NCBI GenBank assembly: GCA_036787835.1
Contig: DAIQON010000020.1
Location: forward strand, 1 to 17,483
From: DAIQON01 sp036787835
GTDB lineage: Bacteria; Patescibacteriota; Saccharimonadia; Saccharimonadales; UBA4665
Reading direction: 5' to 3'
DNA: 17,483 bases
Under the pieces are notes generated by a model that worked only from the letters and a program-made list of their open reading frames with translations, searched no databases and was not told the DNA's origin. Of the stretch, positions 6,880-13,634 are shown piece after piece. Position 1 is the first letter of the stretch; each line of letters starts with the position of its first letter. The position numbers and the translations under genes are program-made.

Positions 6880-8325
6880 CTATTTTTTTTCAAAGACACC
6901 GTGGGCACCAGCCACGGCCAATGAAAGCATAAAGCCTGAATGAAGCCCCGGTTTTTTTGTTTGGTCATATAATCGAGCCGCCATACTAATTGATTCCGCT
7001 ACTCGACCATTTCGAGCTAAAGCAATGGTTGCCTCTCTTGTTATCCAGCTGTCTGAGGGATTTTCTTCTCGTAGCACTCTATATGATTCAATTGCCCTTG
7101 GTATATCATCAGCAACGAAGAAGGCGTAGGATGCAAAACGCCCTAAGCTTCTCGCCTGACTGGTATTACCGCTATCTGCCATACTATCAACTATTCGCCC
7201 AAGTTCGTTCGGTCTCCCTCTATAGGCAAGTCCGATAGCCAGATCATCAAGAAGAGCATTAGATATTTTATAGCGATGGTGCAAGTCTGCAGGATCCAGT
7301 CTACGAGTAGACCAAGTGTCATCCGGGCTAAACCTTTTTTGCATGTTTGCTCTGGCTTTTTTGCGGTCAAAGCCAAAGCGGATAGTAAGAAGTACTTCAT
7401 CAACAAAATCATCAACTTGGCTATCGTTAGAAAGTTCAGGGACCTCAAAATGCTGATCATCAAGTAGGATCGGTAGGGCAATCTCTATTAAGGCTTTAAG
7501 TTGATCAATATTACGGACATTATCAAATATTTTTCCAGCAATATTGAGCCAGCCTTGTTCGATTGCTACAGAAAAAAGTTCCGGAGTTTTCTTAAGATGC
7601 GGAAAATGGGTCTCGCTCTCATAGTTATGTCGGGCGGCGTAGACACCTTCTGATTGAAAACGACTATCAGCTAACTCAATGGCTGGTTTGTACCCCTGTT
7701 TTGCTAGTTCAATCAATGGGCCTGCCGCTGTATTAGCGTCTCTAATAGCAATTGTAGCGAAAACTGCCTCTTCAATTAGGCTATCCTCGACCAAGGTCAT
7801 GGCAACGTCTCTAAATAATAAATCGACCAAAAAACTATCATCACCTAGACTTATTCGCTGCTGGTTGAGTTCGACAACTAGCTCAGAAAGATCAGTAGAG
7901 CCAGTTCGATAGGCGTCTCTTAGTGCTTCGTACTTGCGGTATAATTTCTTGCTAACCTCAGGCATAGTTTGTCTATTTGTCAGGACCGTTTGATCATTTG
8001 TTTGTCTAATTAGAGGTTCTTCAACAGCCACTTCATTATCCCACTTGGGTCTATGAGCAAAATCGGAATCAACAAAGGTTACGCCATCAATGCCCGGGAT
8101 GGTTGATACGGCACGTATTGCTTGCTCAGATAGTCCAGCAGAAGTAAGTGTAGCTACAAAGTTAACTGCTGAGTCGTGAGAAGCAGGCAGTTGTTGGAAT
8201 ACTAAACTAGCTGCAGCAACCGCAATTTCGCCGCGGCTGATTTGGGCGGCTGTCATCGCCTCAGTAGCAGAGCTAATTAGACCGATTACCGCCAGATTAT
8301 CTACTGCCTCGAGTATAGTGCTCAT
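6880..8325 (-). CDS. Large alpha-helical repeat protein, function unknown
   Basis: This 481-residue soluble protein has no signal peptide. The sequence is almost entirely amphipathic helices. The C-terminal third looks like degenerate tetratricopeptide repeats (for example DDIPRAIESYRVLREENPSD, then WITREATIALARNGRVAES), and the N-terminal part (SRGEIAVAAASLVFQQL; GLSEQAIRAVSTIPGI) looks like a second helical-repeat region. Between them lies a charged linker (about 125-150). Such proteins usually act as scaffolds or protein-binding partners; nothing enzymatic is visible. The start is supported by TTGCTT-N17-TATGAT (8335-8363, minus strand), nine bases before the ATG with no Shine-Dalgarno. 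The alpha/beta hydrolase gene lies 50 bases upstream on the same strand. Confidence 0.7.
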   Translation of the reverse strand: MSTILEAVDNLAVIGLISSATEAMTAAQISRGEIAVAAASLVFQQLPASHDSAVNFVATLTSAGLSEQAIRAVSTIPGIDGVTFVDSDFAHRPKWDNEVAVEEPLIRQTNDQTVLTNRQTMPEVSKKLYRKYEALRDAYRTGSTDLSELVVELNQQRISLGDDSFLVDLLFRDVAMTLVEDSLIEEAVFATIAIRDANTAAGPLIELAKQGYKPAIELADSRFQSEGVYAARHNYESETHFPHLKKTPELFSVAIEQGWLNIAGKIFDNVRNIDQLKALIEIALPILLDDQHFEVPELSNDSQVDDFVDEVLLTIRFGFDRKKARANMQKRFSPDDTWSTRRLDPADLHHRYKISNALLDDLAIGLAYRGRPNELGRIVDSMADSGNTSQARSLGRFASYAFFVADDIPRAIESYRVLREENPSDSWITREATIALARNGRVAESISMAARLYDQTKKPGLHSGFMLSLAVAGAHGVFEKK

Positions 8326-8334
8326 TAGTTATCA

Positions 8335-8363
8335 ATCATAGATAATAGACTAGCTTTAAGCAA
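8335..8363 (-). promoter_or_regulatory. Promoter of the helical-repeat gene
   Basis: On the minus strand TTGCTT (8358-8363), 17 bases and TATGAT (8335-8340) end nine bases before the ATG at 8325. This predicts a leader of only about two or three bases. Confidence 0.5.
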
Positions 8364-8375
8364 GCATAAGCAGAA

Positions 8376-9209
8376 CTAGGCTATAGACTCGACTTCAACA
8401 ACTGGCTCGGCTACTCTTTGCATTGTTTTATCAATAATATGCAGGAAGTAATGAATACGATTAGGGAAGCTATGCTTAGCTCGTGGGTATATCTCAAGGT
8501 TTACTGAGCTTCCACTAAATTCAGCTTGAAGTGAGCTACGCATCTTTCTGGTGGTTGCTAAGCTTCTACCACCCAGTATGAAGTCAACTGGTAGATCCGG
8601 TTGCTCGGACGCTATTTTACGCAGTAGTTTTATGCCAACATTACTTCTAAAAACTTCGTCATATGCTTTTATTTCCTTAAAGCCTCGGCGAACGTTGGTC
8701 GCCTTAGTAATAGGTTGACGTATATTTCCGATCACTTCTAAAGCGTCAAATTCTGGTTCATACATCTCTTCGCGGTCCTTTTCCTGTTGACTCTTAAGAT
8801 ATTTAAGAGCGTAGGCTTTCGGCACTTTTCGGGTGCCAACAGGCTCCATGACTATCAAGTGTTCAATATTTAGGATGCCGCTAGCGGCCAGAGCTAAGGC
8901 ATCGATGCCTCCAGCTGAGTTGCCGACAAGGAGCACTCTATTTATGCCGAACATGTCTAACCTTCTATTAATTCCTATAGCCTGTTCTTCGATGCTATCA
9001 AAATACTGCTCAACGTCTTCCAGGGGTTCTATTGACGGCAATTCTGCAGTAGAAGGACGTTCGTAGCCGAAAACCGGCATATGAAAGCGGGTGCTAAGAT
9101 TCTGTGCACGATCACCCATAGCATCTTCTAAAGACGCCGCTAAGTGGTTGGGCAATAAGATTCCGCACTCGCTACCTGTCGAGTGCTCAAAAGTAACAGA
9201 ATAATTCAT
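8376..9209 (-). CDS. Alpha/beta-hydrolase-fold protein
   Basis: This 277-residue protein has the nucleophile elbow GNSAG with S98, preceded by a typical strand (RVLLVGNSAGG) and followed by a helix. It also has a C-terminal H246 (PRAKHSF), where the catalytic His of the fold lies. The acid residue is less clear; a late Asp or Glu near 201-210 is possible. The N-terminus holds the usual first strands, including FGYERPS, reminiscent of the oxyanion-side loop, and residues 130-200 form a helical cap. No signal peptide is seen, so it should be cytosolic. Lipase, esterase, thioesterase or haloperoxidase-like activity cannot be told apart from sequence. It follows the two twin-arginine genes after a 53-base gap and may have its own promoter. 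Confidence 0.8.
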   Translation of the reverse strand: MNYSVTFEHSTGSECGILLPNHLAASLEDAMGDRAQNLSTRFHMPVFGYERPSTAELPSIEPLEDVEQYFDSIEEQAIGINRRLDMFGINRVLLVGNSAGGIDALALAASGILNIEHLIVMEPVGTRKVPKAYALKYLKSQQEKDREEMYEPEFDALEVIGNIRQPITKATNVRRGFKEIKAYDEVFRSNVGIKLLRKIASEQPDLPVDFILGGRSLATTRKMRSSLQAEFSGSSVNLEIYPRAKHSFPNRIHYFLHIIDKTMQRVAEPVVEVESIA

Positions 9210-9262
9210 TTAAGTTATGTAAATAATATAACAATTAGTCAAAAACTTCAACATTACTCTAC

Positions 9263-10111
9263 TTATGTTGATGGAAATTGTATCGGCCAATTACCATATA
9301 TAAGACCGTCGGCCATATTTTGCAGGTCGGCATTATTTCCGACAAACATACTCTGCCCTATAAATTGGTAGACCTCTTTAGCCTTAAGAGTTTGATCTGG
9401 GTTTGTCGTATCATAATTGGGTGGGTAGATAATGTCATCTTCGCTAGTGTAAGGATATGATGTGCCGCCTCTTAGTTCACGTCCAGTAATATCAAGATCT
9501 TCAATGCCAAGACCGCTACCAAACACGCCCATACCGTTAGTAATCGACGTCATTAAGCCCCGATTTTTGTGGACATCGACATAAACAAAATCACCTGGTC
9601 CCGGTAAATAGAATGCCAGCATCCCCGGGGAGAGTGAAGGCAAAGCTCGGTCCATGTCACTTTGAGCACCTTCGGGGTAATCGGCAATATTTCTAAGGAT
9701 TGTGTTCTTTACGACGATAGGATGTTGAGCAACCAATATTTGGCCTTCCGGTACATCGGCGGTAAATGATGGCAAGTTAAACATGTCATAGGAAAATTCA
9801 ACTGAGGGGTCTATCTGTAATAGCCCGGGCGTTACAGTAAGTTTTCGCCAACTGTATAATCCATCGTTTTCAAACATCTCTTTTGTATGTGCCCTGCCGT
9901 CATCATTCCAGTGCCATTCAAGCGCAGCATCGATTCCTTTATAAGCAACCCCAGCACCGATTAGAGCTCCCACCACAAGCAGTCCACTCCTTAAGACGGA
10001 TCTTCTGCTAAGCGGCTCTTCAGCAGGCCTTTCTTGATCAGTCACAACTAGTGTCAGTTCGGCAGTAGCTGGTGCTGAATCGTCTGTTGGTCTTTCTGGG
10101 GTATCGCTCAT
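9263..10111 (-). CDS. Exported protein with twin-arginine signal-anchor, second of a tandem paralogous pair
   Basis: This 282-residue protein has a 34-residue acidic, Pro-rich cytoplasmic leader, then SRRSVLRSG (R36-R37) and a hydrophobic segment (LLVVGALIGAGVAY), the layout of a Tat signal or signal-anchor. The outer domain of about 220 residues is rich in strands and aromatic residues (VTPGLLQIDPSV; ILVAQHPIVV; GMLAFYLPGPGDF). The PGL..I..SV and H/L.AQ.P segments recur in the upstream protein at 10127-10921, so the two are paralogues. No catalytic family is recognised. A GGA lies about seven bases before the ATG, and the gap to the upstream gene is 15 bases, so they form an operon. Confidence 0.72.
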   Translation of the reverse strand: MSDTPERPTDDSAPATAELTLVVTDQERPAEEPLSRRSVLRSGLLVVGALIGAGVAYKGIDAALEWHWNDDGRAHTKEMFENDGLYSWRKLTVTPGLLQIDPSVEFSYDMFNLPSFTADVPEGQILVAQHPIVVKNTILRNIADYPEGAQSDMDRALPSLSPGMLAFYLPGPGDFVYVDVHKNRGLMTSITNGMGVFGSGLGIEDLDITGRELRGGTSYPYTSEDDIIYPPNYDTTNPDQTLKAKEVYQFIGQSMFVGNNADLQNMADGLIYGNWPIQFPST

Positions 10112-10126
10112 ATATTATTCCATTTC

Positions 10127-10921
10127 TTAAGGTAGCTGAACAATATCATTACCTTCACCGGTATTAAATGCGTAATAGGCATATGCTGATTCCGCCTCAG
10201 TGGCCCACTGCGAACGCCCGATAACCTTATTTACTGTTGTCGTATCTTGTGTGCCATCTTCGTAAGTGAACTCAACCTCTTTAACAGTTAGGTATCTCCA
10301 TACCAGGCCTCTTTTATCCAGGGCGGGCTCAAGATTAATGTCTTCTCCAACCACTCCTTGATACTTATGTTCATATATTGGCGCCGTAGAACTGCTGGCG
10401 AGTAATATTGAGCTTTCATAAGCGCCTAGGTCACAGTAAGCAAGCTTATTAGAGCTTGGCATCCATAATCCAAGTACTTGAGAGCCTATATTTACGTTTG
10501 CTGGTCCACCAACATCGGGGTTGAATAAATTTTGCCGCGCAGTCTGTCTAGCCAAAAATGGTCGTTGGGCCAATAGATGATGATCTGTATGACTAGCAGG
10601 CCAATCAACCTCTGACGAACTATCTAGTGAAGGAGTGTCAAAAAGCTTTACGCTTGATGGAATAACGGCTAAACCAGGCCAAACGCTAACAAACGTCCAG
10701 TCACTAGAGACGCCTTTATCAAATTGCTCGGCTAGCGCCCGAGCTGTACCATACTCTGCCTTGCGCTCTGCGGCTGCCCGTTGGTTGTCATGAGAAACCT
10801 TTTGTTCTATAAGCCCACCTCCAGCAATACCGACAACACCAATTGCAACTAAGGCGCTTGTCAGAAAATGACGCCTAGATACTGGTTTGTCAGCTGCTGT
10901 ATCGGGACTTGCCTCTGTCAT
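10127..10921 (-). CDS. Exported protein with canonical twin-arginine signal, first of a tandem paralogous pair
   Basis: This 264-residue protein has the N-terminal SRRHFLTSA (R16-R17), a textbook match to the S-R-R-x-F-L-K Tat consensus, followed by ALVAIGVVGIAGGG. Tat carries folded proteins across the membrane. The outer domain shares an ordered set of motifs with the next gene (VWPGLAVIPSSVKL; HHLLAQRPFLARQTARQN) but is otherwise diverged. No cofactor motif is visible: there is a single Cys (AYCDLG) and no heme or cluster signature. No close Shine-Dalgarno precedes the ATG, and a TAGTAT or TTTAAT in the AT-rich upstream DNA may be the -10 box. Whether this organism has Tat translocase genes cannot be seen here, so a plain membrane anchor is the alternative. 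Confidence 0.72.
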   Translation of the reverse strand: MTEASPDTAADKPVSRRHFLTSALVAIGVVGIAGGGLIEQKVSHDNQRAAAERKAEYGTARALAEQFDKGVSSDWTFVSVWPGLAVIPSSVKLFDTPSLDSSSEVDWPASHTDHHLLAQRPFLARQTARQNLFNPDVGGPANVNIGSQVLGLWMPSSNKLAYCDLGAYESSILLASSSTAPIYEHKYQGVVGEDINLEPALDKRGLVWRYLTVKEVEFTYEDGTQDTTTVNKVIGRSQWATEAESAYAYYAFNTGEGNDIVQLP

Positions 10922-11030
10922 AATATTAAACTCAGAATACTATTTTTTCGATAGAACTACAAACTTATTATAAACAGGTAACAAATACTATCTTTCTAGA
11001 TAATGCCTATGGATTTCACTAAATAGTTCG

Positions 11031-11135
11031 TCACTTTTTGCTCTGTCGATGCTCAGCCCAAGCTAAAGACATTTCTGGACTGGCGGCGTCAGCATTCGAG
11101 GTGCCACCCACTTTGGCAACAATAACTTCACTCAT
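11031..11135 (-). pseudogene. Aspartokinase-like N-terminal fragment (34 residues)
   Basis: An ATG at 11133-11135 opens a short frame starting MSEVIVAKVGGTSNADA and ending at TGA (11031-11033). VIVAKVGGTS closely matches the first strand and nucleotide-binding turn of aspartate kinases (usually KFGGTS), with V for F. Nothing downstream on this strand continues the kinase fold, so this is either a truncated remnant or a small protein that has kept only this motif. A weak TTACCC-N17-TAGGTT ends five bases before the ATG. It occupies the otherwise geneless stretch between 10921 and 11190; the part from 10922 to 11030 holds nothing further that I can support. Confidence 0.5.
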
Positions 11136-11168
11136 AGTAAAACCTACGATAACATCTATGGGTGGGTA

Positions 11169-11185
11169 AGGGTAGAGTTTACCCT
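11169..11185 (-). promoter_or_regulatory. Short hairpin just after the split-barrel gene
   Basis: AGGGTA and TACCCT form a perfect 6-bp stem around a five-base loop, starting four bases after the TAG of the 11190-11708 gene. It lacks a run of U, so it is not a standard terminator. It could stabilise the 3' end of the message or be an operator for the following fragment. Confidence 0.35.
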
Positions 11186-11189
11186 AGAT

Positions 11190-11708
11190 CTATACTTGGA
11201 TAACGGTTTTTCGGTTCTCTGGGGATTCTAAGCCATTGAAGTGAGTCCAGCTAGAGACTTCTGCAACGTAAACCTCATGAGCAGGCATTTCGGAATCTGT
11301 AGGAGGAGTAATATAGCCCTCTAGCTCTTCTGGTTTAAACGCAGACATAACTAGTAGTCTACCGAATGCGTATTCACGGTCAGCAGGCGAAATAAGTTTA
11401 TGGGCTTTACCCTCAAAAGATAAGCCTACCACTGCAGTGCTTGGATCCGACAACAAATTCATACTTCCGGAAACAGGCGCTAACTGACGACCTACACTCG
11501 AGAACGAATCTATATGCTGTGAGTGAGTTCTGGTTGTTGCTGAAAGCCAATAAAGTCGAGTTAGGTCATCTGATGGCGCAAACCAAACACTTGAAGAGTG
11601 TGGTCGAGGTGTACGGTCAAAGACAGAAACTGTAGCTAAATGAAGCACAGGGTTTGTGCTGGTGATTAGGTCCATACTATCTTTAACTCGTTCAATTGAT
11701 ACAGGCAT
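11190..11708 (-). CDS. Pyridoxamine 5'-phosphate oxidase-like FMN-binding split-barrel protein
   Basis: This 172-residue protein follows the split-barrel pattern of small flavin or F420-binding proteins: LHLATVSVFDRTPRPHSSSVWFAP (residues about 22-45), the first two strands with the usual P-H-S turn, then RLYWLSATTRTHSQHI (about 51-66), where the S-x-T-x-x-H motif commonly contacts phosphate. Later strands include AVVGLSFEGKAHKL and a final EVYVAEV. Members bind FMN, heme or F420 and carry out redox reactions or simply store the cofactor; the exact activity is open. The start is supported by a TATACT -10 box (11715-11720, minus strand) six bases before the ATG, predicting a leaderless message. 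Confidence 0.75.
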   Translation of the reverse strand: MPVSIERVKDSMDLITSTNPVLHLATVSVFDRTPRPHSSSVWFAPSDDLTRLYWLSATTRTHSQHIDSFSSVGRQLAPVSGSMNLLSDPSTAVVGLSFEGKAHKLISPADREYAFGRLLVMSAFKPEELEGYITPPTDSEMPAHEVYVAEVSSWTHFNGLESPENRKTVIQV

Positions 11709-11714
11709 TAGACA

Positions 11715-11720
11715 AGTATA
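11715..11720 (-). promoter_or_regulatory. -10 box of the split-barrel gene
   Basis: TATACT on the minus strand lies six bases before the ATG at 11708. The -35 region is not clear. The spacing is the same as at two other leaderless candidates in the window. Confidence 0.45.
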
Positions 11721-11742
11721 TTAACACATATGGCTAAGAATA

Positions 11743-12237
11743 TCAAGGATCGAGTGGCACTTTTTTACGTACCTTCCCATATTCACGCCAGATCAACCAC
11801 AGAATAAACACATCAAACACCGTGAGAAGGATCATACCTATAGATGGCCGAACAAAAACGATAGAGTATAGCTGATAGAGCATTAAAATACCCAGAGCAA
11901 TCAACGAGAATGGATATGCCCAAAGCTGATTTTTTAAGATGCCAATTACGGCGATTAGCTTAATGGTTGCATGGATCCATAAATAGATAATCAAAAACGT
12001 CCGACTGCCAGAGCCATAATGCTGAGTACTGTGTAATAACAGGTGGACTATTTTATCTTTAGGGTCTTCTAGAGCTTCGTCCTGAGTAACATAGACGATG
12101 ATGCTGTGCATTTGTGCCGCCGAGATAAATAGTAGTACCAGCCCAGTTATAAACTCAATTACCCCAGAAGCACCTTTGATTAAGATGCCGCCTTCAAATA
12201 CCTTATCTAAGGTGCTGGTTGCTTTAAAGGTGCTCAT
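11743..12237 (-). CDS. DUF2127-family integral membrane protein
   Basis: This 164-residue protein opens with LDKVFEGGILIKGASGVIEFITG, which matches the characteristic start of DUF2127 proteins. It has four predicted membrane helices (about 18-40, 80-100, 105-127 and 130-150) and a long loop at about 48-75 containing LLLHSTQHYGSGSRT. The family is widespread and has no established function. Its ATG overlaps the TGA of the upstream PAP2 gene (ATGA), so the two are translationally coupled and probably act in the same membrane process. Confidence 0.8.
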   Translation of the reverse strand: MSTFKATSTLDKVFEGGILIKGASGVIEFITGLVLLFISAAQMHSIIVYVTQDEALEDPKDKIVHLLLHSTQHYGSGSRTFLIIYLWIHATIKLIAVIGILKNQLWAYPFSLIALGILMLYQLYSIVFVRPSIGMILLTVFDVFILWLIWREYGKVRKKVPLDP

Positions 12238-12710
12238 TTAGACCGCTCAAGGTAGTTAAATATTCGTGGTGTTAAGGCCCAAGCGACCAGGTAACCAATG
12301 AAGGCAAACACAAGACTACCGATTATGTCTATTGGAGAGTGAATATGTCCAATAACTCTCGCAACTCCTATTAAGATCGCCAGAACTAGTAACAAAACAC
12401 CCATACGTTTAGATACGCTAAAGATGACAAATGCCGTATAAGCACCTAAAGCCATATGATCGGACGGGAAGCCATTATCTGGTCCGTGAGGGAAGAGCGG
12501 GATTAAGTGAGGGTTTTGCACAAACGGCCTAGGATCGTAAAAGACAGCTCCGCCAAGCTTAACCAGGCCATAGGTGATAACAGCCGCTATTAGACCAAAA
12601 ACTAATGATCGAAGCTTAACTTTTTTTGGCAATGTAAGCCAGTATACGAAAGCCGTTAGTCCGATTAAGACAATTAAATATTGAGCAATAAATAGAAGTA
12701 GTGAATGCAT
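12234..12710 (-). CDS. PAP2-family membrane phosphatase, likely undecaprenyl-diphosphatase
   Basis: This 158-residue protein with about five membrane helices carries the three acid-phosphatase motifs of the PAP2 family: KLGGAVFYDPRP (K-x6-RP type), PSDHM (the PSGH motif with D for G) and ARVIGHIHSPIDIIG (R-x5-H-x3-D type). PAP2 membrane enzymes of this size remove phosphate from undecaprenyl diphosphate, recycling the cell-wall lipid carrier, or act on other lipid phosphates. The active site faces outside. A TAAAAT -10 box at 12717-12722 lies six bases before the ATG, predicting a leaderless message. It is the first gene of an operon with the DUF2127 gene. Confidence 0.87.
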   Translation of the reverse strand: MHSLLLFIAQYLIVLIGLTAFVYWLTLPKKVKLRSLVFGLIAAVITYGLVKLGGAVFYDPRPFVQNPHLIPLFPHGPDNGFPSDHMALGAYTAFVIFSVSKRMGVLLLVLAILIGVARVIGHIHSPIDIIGSLVFAFIGYLVAWALTPRIFNYLERSK

Positions 12711-12716
12711 TCATAT

Positions 12717-12722
12717 ATTTTA
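12717..12722 (-). promoter_or_regulatory. -10 box of the PAP2-DUF2127 operon
   Basis: TAAAAT on the minus strand lies six bases before the ATG at 12710, with no Shine-Dalgarno. The -35 region is poor. Confidence 0.45.
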
Positions 12723-12782
12723 CGCCATTTCATAAAAAAAGACTGAAACATAGGAGATATTTAGTTATTGTACAAAAAACAC

Positions 12783-12811
12783 TTGCACAGTCTAAATAGT
12801 GGGTATATAGT
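12783..12811 (+). promoter_or_regulatory. Promoter of the pnuC-nadR operon
   Basis: TTGCAC at 12783-12788, 17 bases and TATAGT at 12806-12811. RNA should begin near 12818, leaving a leader of about 70 bases before the start codon. AAGGA at 12878-12882 is the ribosome-binding site, eight bases from the ATG. Confidence 0.7.
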
Positions 12812-12826
12812 GTATAACGTACACTA
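12808..12826. promoter_or_regulatory. Palindromic operator candidate over the pnuC promoter
   Basis: TAGTGTA (12808-12814) and TACACTA (12820-12826) are perfect inverted arms around five bases. The site covers the -10 box and the expected start point, where a repressor would block transcription. NAD-linked repressors such as NrtR or NiaR are possible binders by context, but I cannot match a known consensus. Confidence 0.5.
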
Positions 12827-12832
12827 AGTAAA

Positions 12833-12871
12833 GTTTAGTCAATAGCGTTGGCATATCGGCTAGGGCTAAAC
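12833..12871 (+). promoter_or_regulatory. Foldable leader of pnuC
   Basis: GTTTAGTC (12833-12840) can pair with GGCTAAAC (12864-12871) in an 8-bp stem with one G-U pair, around a 23-base loop, ending just ahead of the ribosome-binding site. Some pnuC genes elsewhere carry an NAD-sensing riboswitch in this place. I cannot show that this leader matches that class. Confidence 0.35.
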
Positions 12872-12890
12872 GGAAAGAAGGATCAAACAA

Positions 12891-13634
12891 ATGTCAAAGA
12901 ATCAACTATTAAGAGACAAGAGAACTCGTGATATTACCGAGAGTGTAGTTATCGGAGTAGTTCTTACAGGACTCTCGTATCTAGCCGGACTAGTCTTTGG
13001 CTGGATATCTATACATGGCTTCAGCTGGCTTGAAGCATTCGCAGTTCTAACCTCGTATTCCTGTACCTGGCTATGCGTAAAAGAAAGAAGAATTAATTAT
13101 CCGATTGGGGCTATATCCTCAGCCGCCTATGCAATTCTGTTTCTAAAAACTGGCTTACTTTCCAGCGCCATACTTAATGCTTATCTCGTCCCAACCCTAA
13201 TTTATGGCTGGATAAGATGGCGAAAAGACGTAATTACTCGACCCGTTACCCACGTAACACTAAAGTGGATACCTATTTACGCAATAATAACAGGCCTGGG
13301 TTACGCTGGCGCGGCTTTGCTTAGTCAGCATTCGGGTGGTGCAATGGCTTGGACTGACTCGGTTATATTAGCCGGTAGTATCCTTGCCCAATTCTTGCTA
13401 GACAATAAAAAACTGGAGAACTGGATAATTTGGGCGGTAGTAAATATTTTTGCAATATATACCTACGCAACTACCGGGCTGCCTCTAGTAGCAGTTCAAT
13501 ACGTGTTCTTCTTAGCTAATACAGTTTATGGCTACATAATCTGGAGAAGGAGTATGAATCATGTCAAAAGCATACATACTTATGACGGCTATGCCCCCGA
13601 CAATCGGACACTTGAGGCTGGTCCAATTCGCTAA
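12891..13634 (+). CDS. pnuC: PnuC-type nicotinamide riboside transporter
   Basis: This 247-residue protein with about seven membrane helices would import nicotinamide riboside by facilitated diffusion; import is pulled along by phosphorylation inside the cell. Family features include WLCVKERRINYPIGAI at about 60-75, WIRWRKD after the fourth helix, a conserved NWIIWAVVN (177-185) and AVQYVFFLANTVYGYIIWRR (201-220). After this normal end, residues 221-247 form an unusual polar tail encoded in the DNA that also starts nadR. The gene has its own promoter with a palindromic operator candidate and a ribosome-binding site. The family call is strong; the substrate is inferred from the kinase-containing partner. 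Confidence 0.92.
   Translation: MSKNQLLRDKRTRDITESVVIGVVLTGLSYLAGLVFGWISIHGFSWLEAFAVLTSYSCTWLCVKERRINYPIGAISSAAYAILFLKTGLLSSAILNAYLVPTLIYGWIRWRKDVITRPVTHVTLKWIPIYAIITGLGYAGAALLSQHSGGAMAWTDSVILAGSILAQFLLDNKKLENWIIWAVVNIFAIYTYATTGLPLVAVQYVFFLANTVYGYIIWRRSMNHVKSIHTYDGYAPDNRTLEAGPIR

Noticed and set aside
6884..6891. Run of eight T as a terminator between the sortase and helical-repeat genes
   Set aside because: It encodes the last residues (EKK) of the minus-strand gene and has no stem before it.
12833..12871. Firm call of an NAD-II (pnuC motif) riboswitch
   Set aside because: The stem is present, but I cannot confirm the conserved loop and pseudoknot bases by eye, so only a foldable leader is reported.
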